Assembly (NCBI GenBank): GCA_020796225.1
Contig: CM036754.1
Span: forward strand, 69,153,940-69,217,939
Length of the DNA stretch: 64,000 nt
From: Arion vulgaris
Taxonomy: Eukaryota > Mollusca > Gastropoda > Stylommatophora > Arionidae
Direction: 5' to 3'
The position numbers and the translations under genes are program-made. Shown piece after piece: positions 10,350-21,375 of the stretch (positions are counted from its first letter, which is position 1; every line of letters starts with the position of its first letter). Below the pieces are notes generated by a model. That model was not told where the DNA came from. It ran no database searches and saw nothing but the letters and a program-made list of their open reading frames with translations.

Positions 10350-10672
10350 CAAAAGAACTAACGCTTCTGTTCGGTAACAGCTTGATAATAAAGTGAGTTG
10401 GCTATTAAAGAGCATACCATCAAGGAAAATGAGATATTTCGGACACATCAAACGACATGAGTGCATAGAGAAGATAATTTTAGAGTGAATGGTCCCCGGA
10501 AGAAGAATGAGAGGAAGACCTAGAAGACGATGTTTTGTCAAGATGTCATTGATGATCTAAGAATGACTGCTGCTGACGCCGTAAACTTGCACAGAACAGA
10601 GAGTTTTTCAGGACTGCTGTCATGGAAACCAAGTTCCGGAAGGGACACGATACTTGATGATGATGATGATGA
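10350..10672 (+). pseudogene. LINE C-terminal fragment with GAT tail
   Basis: Encodes pieces equivalent to ACATCAAACGACATGAGTGC-coded IKRHECIEKIILE, then RRMRGRPRR and a C-terminal Thr-Ala-Ala-Asp-Ala segment. It ends in GATGATGATGATGATGA. The same subfamily is at 31503, 33236, 35385 (+) and 39785 (-). A stop within the basic patch and shifts show it is dead. Confidence 0.8.
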
Positions 10673-10895
10673 AGAAACATTGCTCAAAAAATGATGTTAC
10701 ATTACAGTGTGTTATTTATTATAATTGATCTGGACAGGAGATCATCATTAAAAGATAAAGAAGGAAGTGGATTTGTTATGTATATCTCATGCCAATAGGG
10801 ACATTGACTAGAACAGCACTCTGACTAACAGCGAATGGGAAATGATGGCATGGCGTCTTAAGGAAGCATGAAGAAAAAATATGGACAAATAGTTA

Positions 10896-11155
10896 CGCCT
10901 GAGTGGTTACCGGGGCCCAAATTTGCGGTGTAAAGAATAGAACCACTGTTACCTGCCCCGCATGTCGTAAGAGACGACTAAGACGGTTAGGCTGAAATCG
11001 GATGCATGTGTCCTAAGCGTGTAGAAGTCCATGCGTTTAGGGGCCTACCAAACCAATGTGCAACGTATACACGTTCTTGGCAAAGATCAAACATATCACA
11101 AAGAGTGATTAAATTGGTCGTAAAGAGCGAACGCAAAGAAGAGGAAGAAGAAAAA
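10896..11155 (+). mobile_element. SINE-A, full length
   Basis: Runs from CGCCTGAGTGGTTACCGG through GTCGTAAGAGACGACTAAG, ATCGGATGCATGTGTCC and CCTACCAAACCAATGTGCAA to AACGCAAAGAAGAGGAAG. No obvious TSD. Confidence 0.9.
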
Positions 11156-11891
11156 TAGTTGAAAGATTGTGGTTTGTTATGGGAAACAATAAGTTGAAAA
11201 GTAGCAAAACGGCAACAATGGAAATCTCTTCTAAAAGTCGTATGTATCAATTGGGACAGGAATAACACATATATATATATATCTGGACGGGGCAATATAC
11301 TATAGTTTGTTCCAAAATTCGTGATAATCTTTACCGATCGATATAAAATCATCCACTTGACAGAAATTCTTGATTTTTACATTTTTATATAGGTAACAGT
11401 GACGACGTTCCAAAAGTATTTTTGCCCACCGAAACATATAGTTATGTAAGAATTTATGTTATTACTAAATATACCGCGATGTTGATCTGGTATACTTGTC
11501 GAAATTTTACAGTACGATTATCAAGTTTGTCTATAACTAAACATTTCCGTTTTCCAAATGCAATTCAGTGCAAGTCAAAATCGGGAATCCAGTGGAATTA
11601 ATCAGTTCACAATGTTTCCTACCGACTGTCATTGGCGTATGTACGCAACATTTACTTTCATTTATAGAAGTGGAAGGTATCATTTGTTCACTATGTGACC
11701 TTTCTTTTATAATATGTAATAGGAATACGCCTTTGCAATCATTCACCACCATTTCGTGTATTACTGTAAGTTCTAAACTTTGATGATCATTTTGCTGTTC
11801 TAATGCAAAATTATATAACAAAAAACGTTTTTGCATCAACTAAGCTACCTACCAATTAGTTAAACATGTATTCGTAAGGTCGTGAGGTATA
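11156..11891. other. Unassigned AT-rich stretch
   Basis: No gene or repeat recognised. A short (AT)n lies near 11268-11282. Open frames on both strands around 11537-11839 look like chance. Confidence 0.5.
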
Positions 11892-12080
11892 TTTTTTTTT
11901 TTTTCCCAGAAGCACTTGAGCTGAAAGCTCTTCGGCTCGGTGTCATGACATCGTAACCCTTCGGCTCGGTGCCACGAACACCGTAAATCTGGGGAACCTG
12001 TAGTTTTTCTGCCAGTCCGCGGAGTTGAACCCGCACCTACAGAGGACTAGTCACCCGTAGTCCAACGCGCTATGAACACG
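11892..12080 (-). mobile_element. SINE-D
   Basis: In plus coordinates it opens with a poly(T) run (the poly(A) tail), then CCCAGAAGCACTTGAGC, GCTCTTCGGCTCGGTG and the reversed tRNA-like head ending CCAACGCGCTATGAACACG. No clear TSD. Confidence 0.8.
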
Positions 12081-12221
12081 AAGACTGCATGCAAAAATTA
12101 CTTGCATCCATCAGATAGATTTCGTACAAATTAAACCTTAGTGTGATCACGAATTTTGGAACGAACTATAGTTCTACTGATATGACTCACACAGTTCTAT
12201 CCAGCCGGTTTCAGAGGACTG

Positions 12222-12293
12222 GGTATAACGATGGGATAAGTGTATCAATGTTGATGGAAATTATGTTGAGAAATATAGGGACAATATATATAT

Positions 12294-12375
<82 letters not shown>

Positions 12376-12449
12376 CTGGTTTCAAGTTGTTATCATATTT
12401 AGTTATTTTTCTACAGCCATTTGTGACTTACTTTTTGATTCTCCTCGTA
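12222..12449 (+). mobile_element. mariner 3' end remnant
   Basis: Matches the last ~150 bp of the element at 4979-6284: CGATGGGATAAGTG, AATTATGTTGAGAAATA, GGTTTCAAGTTGTTATCAT and TTTCTACAGCCATTTGTG, ending CTCGTA. No transposase core or left end is present. A long (AT)n run is embedded in it. Confidence 0.8.
12284..12370. repeat. (AT)n microsatellite inside a mariner remnant
   Basis: Nearly pure AT dinucleotides for about 85 bp. At the same point the sister copy (6188-6205) has only a short ATGTATGTATA stretch, so the run expanded after insertion. Confidence 0.95.
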
Positions 12450-13574
12450 CTAAATCTTGAAAGGATCAGTTTCTTTAATGATTACAACTCAATGATCGAT
12501 GAGAATGAGACTGAAGGAATGTTGATGTTAAACGTGTCATGAGATTGACTGATGACACATGTATGTAATTAGTACTCCATGGGAGCTGTCCAGTATGCCT
12601 GGTTGATTTTGGAGTGTGCACCATTATATTGCGATCACAATGTGGCAGCACTGAACTTGTTTAAAATGAAGATATACGTTTAGTCATCGACTACATTAGG
12701 GATACTCCCCTGAGTTGTGTGGATTTCTATCATTACGTTTCCATCATGCCGCCGTACACGACTATGCATATATGTGTATTACTTCAGATCATAGCTGAGA
12801 AATTATGCAGAAACACTAATGGAATTAAGTGCAAGAGACTCAAAGAGTGGTATGTCCCAGATGATACAGATTGAAAGACAATATGGTATTTGATAACAGT
12901 CAAATCCAGTGCAATCCAATGTTTTTATTTATTGGGGCGCATTTGACTAATGACTGTGGAGGCTCGGGTGCCGTTTGTCAGTTGCAATACCACTACTAGA
13001 AATAGCAATAATGATAACAGATAAAAACCTAATACCACTAAATGTTTATTAAAATATGTTTTGTGATTACAAAAATCAGTTTTGGCTGCGGCACCATGTT
13101 CAGTTGTCCGCGGGCACCGTGTTGATAGCACTGGTCCAGTCCATATCAAACTCAGAAGGATGGATCACTATTGATGATACAATTGCAAACTTTCACAAAG
13201 TAATCACTATTCTTGTGCAGGACTGTGGAGATTTGAAACATAGACCTCGAAAGTAATTAGTTGATTGCAGATAACAACTGAGTGTAATGTTGTTGTATAT
13301 ACAGATGTGTCTGAGAATTGTGGTGAGAAATATGACTGGAATTTTGTAGCTGGTATTCAAGGTAAGGTCTTCTCTGAAGGGAAGTTTTAGCATATCTGAT
13401 AACAGCTTCCAGTTTGAGAATGGAGTTTAATATCGTTACTGACGTTACGCCCTAATTATTCTACGAGATTCCATTTACTAGAAGAATTGTAATGCCAACT
13501 CTCAGGTAAGATTTAGGACAATTCAAATGGCCGGCGTTGTTACACGTTGATGAAATCTGTAGATGCTTGTAGAC
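12450..13574. other. Unassigned stretch
   Basis: About 1.1 kb with no recognisable gene or family repeat. Confidence 0.5.
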
Positions 13575-13855
13575 GATCTTCTTCTTCTTCTTCTTCTTCC
13601 TCTTCCTCTTCGAACACTCCATATAGACCACTTGTTAAACCACTCTTTGTTAGTTGTATGTGATCTGAGCCAAAGAGAAAAAGTACGTTGTGCCAGTTAT
13701 GCGCCTACAAGTCTACATCCGATTTCTGCGACGCTTTTGATTTACTAGAGTAGCTTCCCTACGCCCCTACCTCAGTTGCCTCTTACGACATGCCTTGTAA
13801 GGCAACGTGTTACTATTCTTTGCTCCCCTTGCGAGACGCGACCATACACGGGCGT
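13575..13855 (-). mobile_element. SINE-B
   Basis: Opens with TTCTTCTTCTTCTTCTTCC and carries family-B blocks to CATACACGGGCG. Short flanking match CTTGTAGA at 13564 and near 13855 is a probable TSD. Confidence 0.8.
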
Positions 13856-13979
13856 CTTGTAGATATACGGCTACGTTCTGATATTGATCTACTGTCTTGG
13901 ACATGCAGGTGATCTCAGTAATGAGAACGTAGACAGGTTTTCACCTTACAATAGCACATGTAGTTTAGATGTTGAATAA

Positions 13980-14340
13980 CGACCGAGTGGTTACCGGGGC
14001 CCACATTGGGGTGTAAAGAATAGAACCCTGATACCTGCCACGCATGTCGTAATATGCGGCTAAGGAGACTGTGCGTGGTGCTAGCTATCCCACACCGTAA
14101 AAACACTAGATGGCTACAGAACGGAGAGCGAACCAAGTAAACGCTGGCTGAAACCGGACACATCGTCGAAGGATAAGCACCAGAGCTCCAAATGGTGCTG
14201 AAGATGTAACGTAAAACACACAAATGCTAAGACTGCATGAATCAGATTTCCACATAAATAGAATTTATGAGGAGATCTGGTACATCAGTCTGGGCGGTGA
14301 TCGCGAGAGAGCGAGAGAGATGTTGAATAATGAGGAAATA
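13980..14340 (+). mobile_element. Composite element: SINE-A head with a different body
   Basis: The first ~85 bp are the SINE-A head (GAGTGGTTACCGGGGCCC, GTGTAAAGAATAGAACC, CATGTCGTAA). After that the sequence matches another copy at 29430-29826 (-), sharing GGAGAGCGAACC, ACACATCGTCGAAGGATAAG, CACCAGAGCTCCAAATGG and GATCAGATTTCCACAT. Neither block occurs in ordinary SINE-A. Two copies imply a mobilised chimera or a longer parental element. Confidence 0.65.
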
Positions 14341-14502
14341 ACTACATTTGCTTGGCGAGCGCTTGTTGGACGAGTTCATTGTAGTATATAAGTTTCTATA
14401 CCATTATGAGAGAAATTGAAATACATCGATTATCGAGTAAGATTTATTGATCGATGGGAACATCAACATTTCACTTGGTGGAATGAATAATCGACAGTGT
14501 GT

Positions 14503-14762
14503 TATCAGGGTACGCAAGAGGATCACAGAATAGTAACACGGCGACCTACAAGGCATGTCTTAAGAGGCAACTGTGGTAGTTGCCTAGGAAAGCTACCTTA
14601 GTAAAAGCCTCACATAAATCCGATATCCGATCTGCTGGTCTACTTGTAGGCGCATAAACAGTACAACGTACAATCGCTCTTAGATTCAGATCACATACAG
14701 ATCACAAAGAATGATTTAACAAGTTGTTGATATGGAGAGTTCGAGTAAGAGGGAAGAAGTAG
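14503..14762 (+). mobile_element. SINE-B
   Basis: Contains CACAGAATAGTAACACGGCG, ACAAGGCATGTCTTAAGAGG, CTGGTCTACTTGTAGGCGC and a GAGAGTTCGAGTAAGAGGG tail. The 5' head is degraded. Confidence 0.75.
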
Positions 14763-14911
14763 AATTTGAATAGTAATGTGTGCTTAAATATTATTCTTAT
14801 ACAAGAAGATATCTGCGGCAGTGCACGAACTCTGTAGCACCGGCGATGGTCTACGATGCAATTTTAAAGATGGTGAAAATTTAGTAGGAAACTCAGTTTA
14901 ATCGTTTTACT

Positions 14912-15076
14912 CAGTGGCGGCTCGTGATCATTTTTGTTGGTGGGGCCAGACAGAAATTTTCGGAAAAATCATGGTTTCGGTTTGGATATATTTTAATGTA
15001 TAAAATAATAAATACACGTTACACCTTATTTTGGTGGGGCCCGGCCCCACTGGCCCTTAATGACGAGCCGCCACTG
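14912..15076. mobile_element. hAT-like MITE, 165 bp, 8-bp TSD
   Basis: Terminal inverted repeat CAGTGGCGGCTCGT is present at both ends (14912 and, reversed, ending 15076). TSD is GTTTTACT (14904-14911) and GTTTTAAT (15077-15084), 7 of 8. An 8-bp TSD and CA..TG ends are the hAT signature. The interior is non-coding apart from chance frames, so it would depend on a transposase encoded elsewhere. Confidence 0.88.
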
Positions 15077-15164
15077 GTTTTAATAAATGTTGTCCTAGCA
15101 GCGGCTTTGCAACTCACTTCTATCGAGGTCTTAAATCAAGGACTTATTACGTGTTAAAGTTGAA

Positions 15165-15325
15165 CACGAGACCTACATCTTAACGTTCGTCTCCGATAAA
15201 ACTAAGACCTCAATCTCACCTACACTGAGATCAGGGATATCTGGAAATATATTCCGATTTCCTCATGCTAGAAGCGAACCGAGTACCTTTCGAGCGCGTG
15301 GCGATCAGTTACAACCCATAGAATA
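15165..15325 (+). repeat. Family I fragment
   Basis: Shares GTCTCCGATAAAACTA-like, CTCACCTACACTGAGATCAG, a GGAAATATATTCCGAT-like block and GAAGCGAACC with the longer minus-strand copy at 59937-60440. 5' part of the family only. Confidence 0.6.
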
Positions 15326-15381
15326 AGAGTTATCATCCTTGAAACATGTTGAAAGGTGTTTTATAAGTGGAACCATCATTA

Positions 15382-15643
15382 TACAGGGTGTTCAACTTAA
15401 AAGCAGCCTGTGAATGGAGCTAATCTAGCATATATGTATGGAAATGAGAAGGTTCAGTTATGACGTAGTATAGGTCAAGGTTGAGTGATGGTGTGTAATT
15501 GTAGTGCGGGAAGGGGCGATGAACAAATGTGACGTAGGGCGAGCTAGTCAGAACCGGTTTAAATAGTAAATAGACGAGATGCAATGTGTACCTGGCAAAT
15601 TTCTATTTATCACTGGGGCTTCTTTTAAGTTGAACACCCTGTA
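15382..15643. mobile_element. Tc1/mariner-like MITE, about 262 bp
   Basis: Inverted termini TACAGGGTGTTCAACTTAA...AAG[C/A]AGCC at both ends, about 27 bp with one mismatch, flanked by TA. No ORF. The termini resemble those of the hairpin element at 47440-47520, so both likely used related transposases. Confidence 0.88.
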
Positions 15644-15649
15644 TATGCC

Positions 15650-16250
15650 CTTCAACATTTACTAAGAGAACAGAGCACGTATGGGTCTGCCAAATGAAGA
15701 GCTATGAGGTGTAAATTTGGATTTAAAATCCACTTTTTGTCTAAACTGTATATAAGCAGAGATATTACTGTTCTAATTTGAAATAATTTTTGTAATTTTA
15801 AGGGTATTGCAAAAACCATATCTACAAAACCAATTGGGTTAGACATTTTTTGGGAGGTTCATGCTATAATTAAGGGTGATATGTACATCATATGCCAGTT
15901 TGGCATTCTTTGCACTTCTTATGTTTGTGAAATCCACTGTACAATGGTGGGGGTAATTATTCTCAAGAAAAAAATTATTTTGAAAATAAATAATTACAAT
16001 ACATACAGTAAATGTTGTTTATCATCAAATTCAATGTCTTTTGCAACATGTTGCTAAATTGTATGACAATATGTTTGTTAGTTTTTTTTCGGTTAATTTT
16101 TAAATAAGACGACTCTTGTTCTGGGTGGATCTCCCACCTTAAAATAATTTTCAAATTTAAACAAAATAAACTTTGCGAGTTTTGATTCAAAGGAAAGAAT
16201 ACAATAATTCATTAAGCAATACAATACATCATTTACTTTCTTGAATAGAT
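15650..16250. other. Unassigned AT-rich stretch
   Basis: No gene or named repeat. Two overlapping minus-strand frames around 15975-16350 show no family features. Confidence 0.5.
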
Positions 16251-16255
16251 AGACA

Positions 16256-16611
16256 TCTACTGTCCTGAGATAACTAGGCCAGACAACTGACAGGGAATCC
16301 TGACTTAGATCAGAGAAGGGGCTGGAATGTATATATGTTTGATAGAACACTGCAAGCTTTTGTGCAATTTTACTTAATTCTGTGAGTCTATGGTTATTTA
16401 TTGGTGAAAAATAGTCCTAATTGTGATATTCCATATTGTTAAACTTAACTTGTTGGATAATATAACTTCGATTTAGCATTTTGTGTTGTTTTAAAATGAA
16501 TTCGTCTATTTACAACAATACTGGAATGCGAGGTCACGTGGTGCAGTTGTGGTCTGGTTTCCCATAATTCTTACCTGAGTTCGTAGGCCCATAAGTTTAT
16601 AGTTGGTTCTG
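16256..16611 (+). mobile_element. hAT-like MITE family F, copy 1
   Basis: Same family as 27966-28315 (-) and 62782-63140 (+). Shared blocks: TAACTAGGCCAGACAACTGA, AATATAACTTCGATTTA, AATACTGGAATGCGAG and GTTTATAGTTGGTTCTG. The left terminus has decayed and no TSD can be assigned. Confidence 0.8.
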
Positions 16612-16689
16612 GCTTAGCTTAGTATTGGAGTTGTATATCTGACTGACATTATTATCGATATAAGCGTGCAGTCAAACTATGTAGCAAAT

Positions 16690-16800
16690 GCGAAAAACGT
16701 AAAAACAAAATACTGTAGTTTTACAAAGTACAAAAACTATATACAGCGACGTTTCGACCAAAAAGGGCTTTCTCAAGCAAAGAATACTACAGAAGTGAAG
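16690..16800 (+). repeat. Family G repeat, copy 1
   Basis: Contains CTGTAGTTTTACAAAGTAC and CAGCGACGTTTCGACCAAAA. Other copies at 21286-21375 and 51110-51225 (+) and a reverse part at 55738-55810. Non-coding; class unknown. Confidence 0.7.
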
Positions 16801-17074
16801 ACATTCACACTTCCTCTACCGCAGACATAATATTTACAGTTATTGTAGTTGTTCCTGCTTGTGTGCTGTGTGGGTTGGTAATTGACACTTGATGGCAATT
16901 GCACAACAATGTAAAATGATACAAACACTCGTTATAGTTTCATTTGGATGTTAATTCATGAGTGTATCAAAACACGTCTGTTCAGCCGTAGTGTTTATGT
17001 TCGTCTCCCTCTGTTGTCACTACGTCGCTAAGCAGTACTAACAAATCTACGTCAACTAGTTTCACTACGTCAAT

Positions 17075-17250
17075 GTTTCGTCCTAGTGTTGATATCTGCT
17101 CGTAGTTGGCAGATTTGGTGTGCAAACACTACAGTCTCTACATATCTCATATCTACGAACTTATCTATCTAAACTACCTGTCTAGTCTGTTGGCTACTAC
17201 CTGGGGTTGGGGAACGGTTGTGCCCGGTCCTGACAGACCACTACAGTCAG
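17075..17250 (+). repeat. Family H repeat, copy 2
   Basis: Matches 10186-10345 over CAGATTTGGTGTGCAAAC and CTATCTAAACTACCTGTCT. Confidence 0.6.
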
Positions 17251-17689
17251 ACATAAAATCCCTAATGGCCCTAAAATCGTTTTGATAGTTTGCTAACGAT
17301 TTATTGTGTGACTGTGTATGTTATGTCCTGTTTAGCTTCGTATTGAAGTTGTGTACCTGCTTACTGTGAATTCTTTTGGACAGGATTTGAGAAACATGAC
17401 TTCATTTTGAAAGACGCCAGGCAGAGTGAAGATTAGTTTTAAAATGTGTTACCGTAAATGTTGAAAGAAAAATCCTGACCCTAATAAAAACAGGAACTAG
17501 AGTCCTCAATTGAGATTTGGTGCTCTTTCTGTGGTCTTTGTCTACATCAATTGAATAACTTGACTATTATATCTACGATGAACTTAAGTTTGTTATCTTC
17601 TTCCGCTAGCATTCATCGGTTCGGCGTGTCTCGTTCATGCGCAATGCCTGCACGGTTTCTTTCTTTCTTTCCGACCGAGCAGTCATCTG
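17251..17689. other. Unassigned stretch
   Basis: Nothing recognised apart from a short TTTCTTTCTTTC run near 17660, which is probably the tail of the minus-strand LINE fragment that follows. Confidence 0.45.
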
Positions 17690-17885
17690 AGCATTTGTCC
17701 TTCGACGTGAGGCCATGGCAGTGAATTTACAGGTATGTCTGAGTTGTGGTGTGCTAGCACAGAAAGTGTTTTCAACATCTGGATGTGAGGTAGGTACCTG
17801 TGGCGTAGGTCACTGAGTGCAGGGTACTGGAAGAGATGGCGTGTGACAGTTTCTCGTGAATAGTTACACAATTGTGGGGCAATCT
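17690..17885 (-). pseudogene. LINE C-terminal zinc-knuckle fragment
   Basis: Minus-strand translation CNYSRETVTRHLFQYPALSD, then LRHRYLPHI, matches the C.CG..ET..H.L..CP.....R..L pattern at the end of RNase H-bearing non-LTR elements. The second Cys is replaced by Tyr. About 60 codons, then stops. Confidence 0.55.
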
Positions 17886-17989
17886 TCAGGGGGTTTAGCG
17901 ACTAGGATCCTCCACAACTTTATATGTTCCCCGATCTACAATATTTTACTTATGATTGTTTATATTATACAGTTACAGTAGTGTAGCCA

Positions 17990-18376
17990 TGAGCATTGTA
18001 TCATCCACTTCTCTCTAAAACTTGTTCATTGTTTGTATACAAATAGATCATAGAGATGAAACTCTCTTAAATATAGATAGTGTTCATTTACATAACTCAA
18101 TTTTGAAACTAGAGTTTTTCTTGTTTCAAAGATGTCACCCAATATTTCGTTTACAATTTCCTCAAAAGCATGACTCAATCTGAAATCTAGTGTTTCTTCA
18201 TAGACATGACGCAATTTTTATTCTAGCGGGTTTTTTTTTTCATAAACACGACTCAATGTTAAATTTCAATTTTATTTTTTGATAAGACACAGTCTGAAAA
18301 ATAGGATTTGATCATTTACAAAACTTTGTATTTTATTTAGTGTTTCTTCATAGATATGACCCAGTCTTTATTCCAT
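17990..18376. repeat. Degenerate flank of the 36-bp satellite
   Basis: Loose units built on CATAGA[C/T]ATGAC-CAAT-TTT-A and TTGTTCA recur but have diverged in length and sequence. They look like the decayed edge of the arrays that follow. Confidence 0.5.
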
Positions 18377-19320
18377 AATTTGTTCACAGACTTAAGTATG
18401 TCTACAATATATAATTTGTTCACAGACTTAAGTATGTCTACAATATATAATTTGTTCACAGACTTAAGTATGTCTACAATATATAATTTGTTCACAGACA
18501 TAAGTATGTCTACAATATATAATTTGTTCACAGACTTAAGTATGTATACAATATATAATTTGTTCACAGACTTAAGTATGTCTACAATATATAATTTGTT
18601 CACAGACTTAAGTATGTATACAATATATAATTTGTTCACAGACTTAAGTATGTCTACAATATATAATTTGTTCACAGACATAAGTATGTCTACAATATAT
18701 AATTTGTTCACAGACTTAAGTATGTATACAATATATAATTTGTTCACAGACTTAAGTATGTATACAATATATAATTTGTTCACAGACTTAAGTATGTCTA
18801 CAATATATAATTTGTTCACAGACTTAAGTATGTCTACAATATATAATTTGTTCACAGACTTAAGTATGTATACAATATATAATTTGTTCACAGACTTAAG
18901 TATGTATACAATATATAATTTGTTCACAGGCATAAGTATGTCTACAATATATAATTTGTTCACAGACATAAGTATGTCTACAATATATAATTTGTTCACA
19001 GACTTAAGTATGTATACAATATATAATTTGTTCACAGACTTAAATATGTATACAATATATAATTTGTTCACAGACTTAAGTATGTCTACAATATATAATT
19101 TGTTCACAGACTTAAGTATGTATACAATATACAATTTGTTCACAGACCTAAGTATGTCTACAATATATAATTTGTTCACAGACATAAGTATGTCTACAAT
19201 ATATAATTTGTTCACAGACATAAGTATGTCTACAATATATAATTTGTTCACAGACTTAAGTATGTCTACAATATATAATTTGTTCACAGACTTAAGTATG
19301 TATACAATATATAATTTGCT
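18377..19320. repeat. 36-bp minisatellite, homogeneous block
   Basis: About 26 units of AATTTGTTCACAGAC[T/A]TAA plus GTATGT[C/A]TACAATATAT. Units differ at only two or three positions, so homogenisation is recent. The 36-bp period leaves frames open on both strands (over 300 codons each), with identical 12-residue repeats. I do not call a gene. Confidence 0.97.
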
Positions 19321-19432
19321 TTGAGGGCCTACTAAACCAATGTGCAAAGTATACACGTTCTTGGCAAAGATCAAAGATATCACAAAGAGTGATTAAAATT
19401 GGCCATAAAGAACGAACGCAAGGAAGAAGAAG
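19321..19432 (+). mobile_element. SINE-A, 5'-truncated, inserted in the 36-bp satellite
   Basis: Only the 3' ~112 bp (from GGGCCTACTAAACCAATG to GCAAGGAAGAAGAAG) are present. The flanks are ATAATTTGCT at 19311-19320 and 19433-19442. Most units read ATAATTTGTT, so the shared variant base supports a true TSD. 5' truncation, GAA tail and TSD fit LINE-driven retroposition. Confidence 0.88.
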
Positions 19433-20655
19433 ATAATTTGCTCACAGGAATAAGTATGTCTACAATATATAATTTGCTCACAGGCATAGTGATGACTAAA
19501 ATCTAGAATATATTCATAGACATAAATAAGACTAAAATCTAGAATATGTTCATAAACACAATTAAGTCTAAAACCTAGAACATGTTCACAGACATAATGT
19601 CTAAAATCTAGAATTTGTTCATAGACATAAAGAGAACTAAAATGTAGAATATATTCATAGACATAAAGATTACCAAAATCAAGAATATGTTCATAGACAT
19701 AATGTCTAACATCTAGAATTTGTTCATAGACATAATGTCTAAAACCTAGAACATGTTCACAGACATAAAGAGAACTAAAATGTAGAATATATTTATAGAC
19801 ATAAAGAGAACTAAAATGTAGAATTTATTCATAGACATAAAGAGAACTAAAATCTAGAACTTGTTCATAGACATAAAGAGAACTAAAATGTAGAATATAT
19901 TTATAGACATAAAGAGAACTAAAATGTAGAATTTGTTCATAGACATAAAGAGAACTAAAATCTAGAATTTGTTCATAGACATAAAGAGAACTAAAATGTA
20001 GAATATATTTATAGACATAAAAGGAACTAAAATGTAGAATATATTTATAGACATAAAGAGAACTAAAATGTAGAATATATTTATAGACATAAAGAGAACT
20101 AAAATGTAGAATATATTTATAGACATAAAGAGAACTAAAATGTAGAATATATTTATAGACATAAAGAGAACTAAAATGTAGAATATATTTATAGACATAA
20201 AGAGAACTAAAATCTAGAATTTGTTCATAAACATAAAGAGAACTAAAATCTAGAATTTGTTCATAGACATAAAGAGAACTAAAATCTAGAATGTGTTCAT
20301 AGACATAAAGAGAACTAAAATGTAGAATTTGTTCATAGACATAAAGAGAACTAAAATCTAGAATTTGTTCATAGACATAAAGAGAACTAAAATGTAGAAT
20401 ATATTTATAGACATAAAGAGAACTAAAATCTAGAATATATTCATAGACATAAATAAGACTAAAATCTAGAATATGTTCATAAACACAATTAAGTCTAAAA
20501 CCTAGAACATGTTCACAGACATAATGTCTAAAATCTAGAATTTGTTCATAGACATAATGTCTAAAATCTAGAATTTGTTCATAGACATAAATAGAACTAA
20601 AATGTAGAATATATTTATAGACATAAAGATTACCAAAATCAAGAATATGTTCATA
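19433..20655. repeat. 36-bp satellite, second subfamily
   Basis: About 33 units, mainly [A/T]TTGTTCATAGACATAA plus AGAGAACTAAAAT[C/G]TAGA, with 33-bp variants (AATGTCTAAAATCTAG). The first one or two units (19433-19490) still resemble the left block, so both blocks descend from one 36-bp unit. Long minus-strand frames are effects of the period. Confidence 0.95.
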
Positions 20656-20659
20656 ATTA

Positions 20660-21285
20660 TAACTCAATTTTAAATCTAGATTTAGTTTCTATTATTCAAG
20701 TTCCATTGTTTATTCCAGTATTGTCCCATTAATCATTCCTACTTTTAAAATTGTATTTGTGGTTCTGTCTCAGCACTTCCGGTAAACACATAATTCAATA
20801 CAACGCTCTTTCACCGCTGATCGATTTTAGCAAGTGATGTAGCGGAGAAGCGACCTACTGATCCGGCAGTTACAAACATCCCAGAACATGTTGAGCTGTA
20901 ACAACGAATCGAGACTATTTTCAATAAATTTACTCATCCGTGTGAAACTAGAGAATTGTTATTGCGGATCAAAGAATAGGCAAACCCCATTCTACCAAGC
21001 ATATCGTAAAAAAAGGGTTATCGAATCATGTGTGTGAGGCGAGCAACCATAACGTAAAACTAATTCCCATAGAAAACAACTGCTGCCAAAGAAGATAAAT
21101 TGACTCATGGCAGGTTTCCTGTAAAGGTGACGATTGTATTGTAGCCACGCAGCGCTGCTCACTGAGTTATAACAAAAATAGCACAGAATGAGGGTGAGTA
21201 ACATGTGCTCCGTTTTAGCAATAAAGTTCTATTCAGAATCGAGATGTTGTTTATTTGTTAGTTTGTTTGTGTACGTTCGTTCTAT
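20660..21285. other. Unassigned stretch
   Basis: No gene or family repeat recognised. Confidence 0.5.
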
Positions 21286-21375
21286 CAATGGCGAAACACA
21301 TACAAACAAAGCACTGTAGTTTTACACAATAACAATACATCGCAACTTTTCGACCAAAAGGCCTTTATCAATTCT
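21286..21375 (+). repeat. Family G repeat, copy 2
   Basis: GGCGAAACACATACAAACAA, CACTGTAGTTTTACAC and TTTTCGACCAAAAGG align with the other G copies. Confidence 0.7.

Noticed and set aside
11537..11839. 100-codon minus-strand ORF
   Set aside because: No recognisable motif; a complementary frame is open on the other strand over the same bases; not distinguishable from chance.
18337..19383. 348-codon minus-strand and 322-codon plus-strand reading frames
   Set aside because: Both are translations of the same 36-bp tandem repeat. Identical 12-residue repeats open on both strands follow from the period, and one frame runs into a SINE. No start context or splice signals.
19825..20667. 280-codon minus-strand repeat protein
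   Set aside because: Second 36-bp satellite block.
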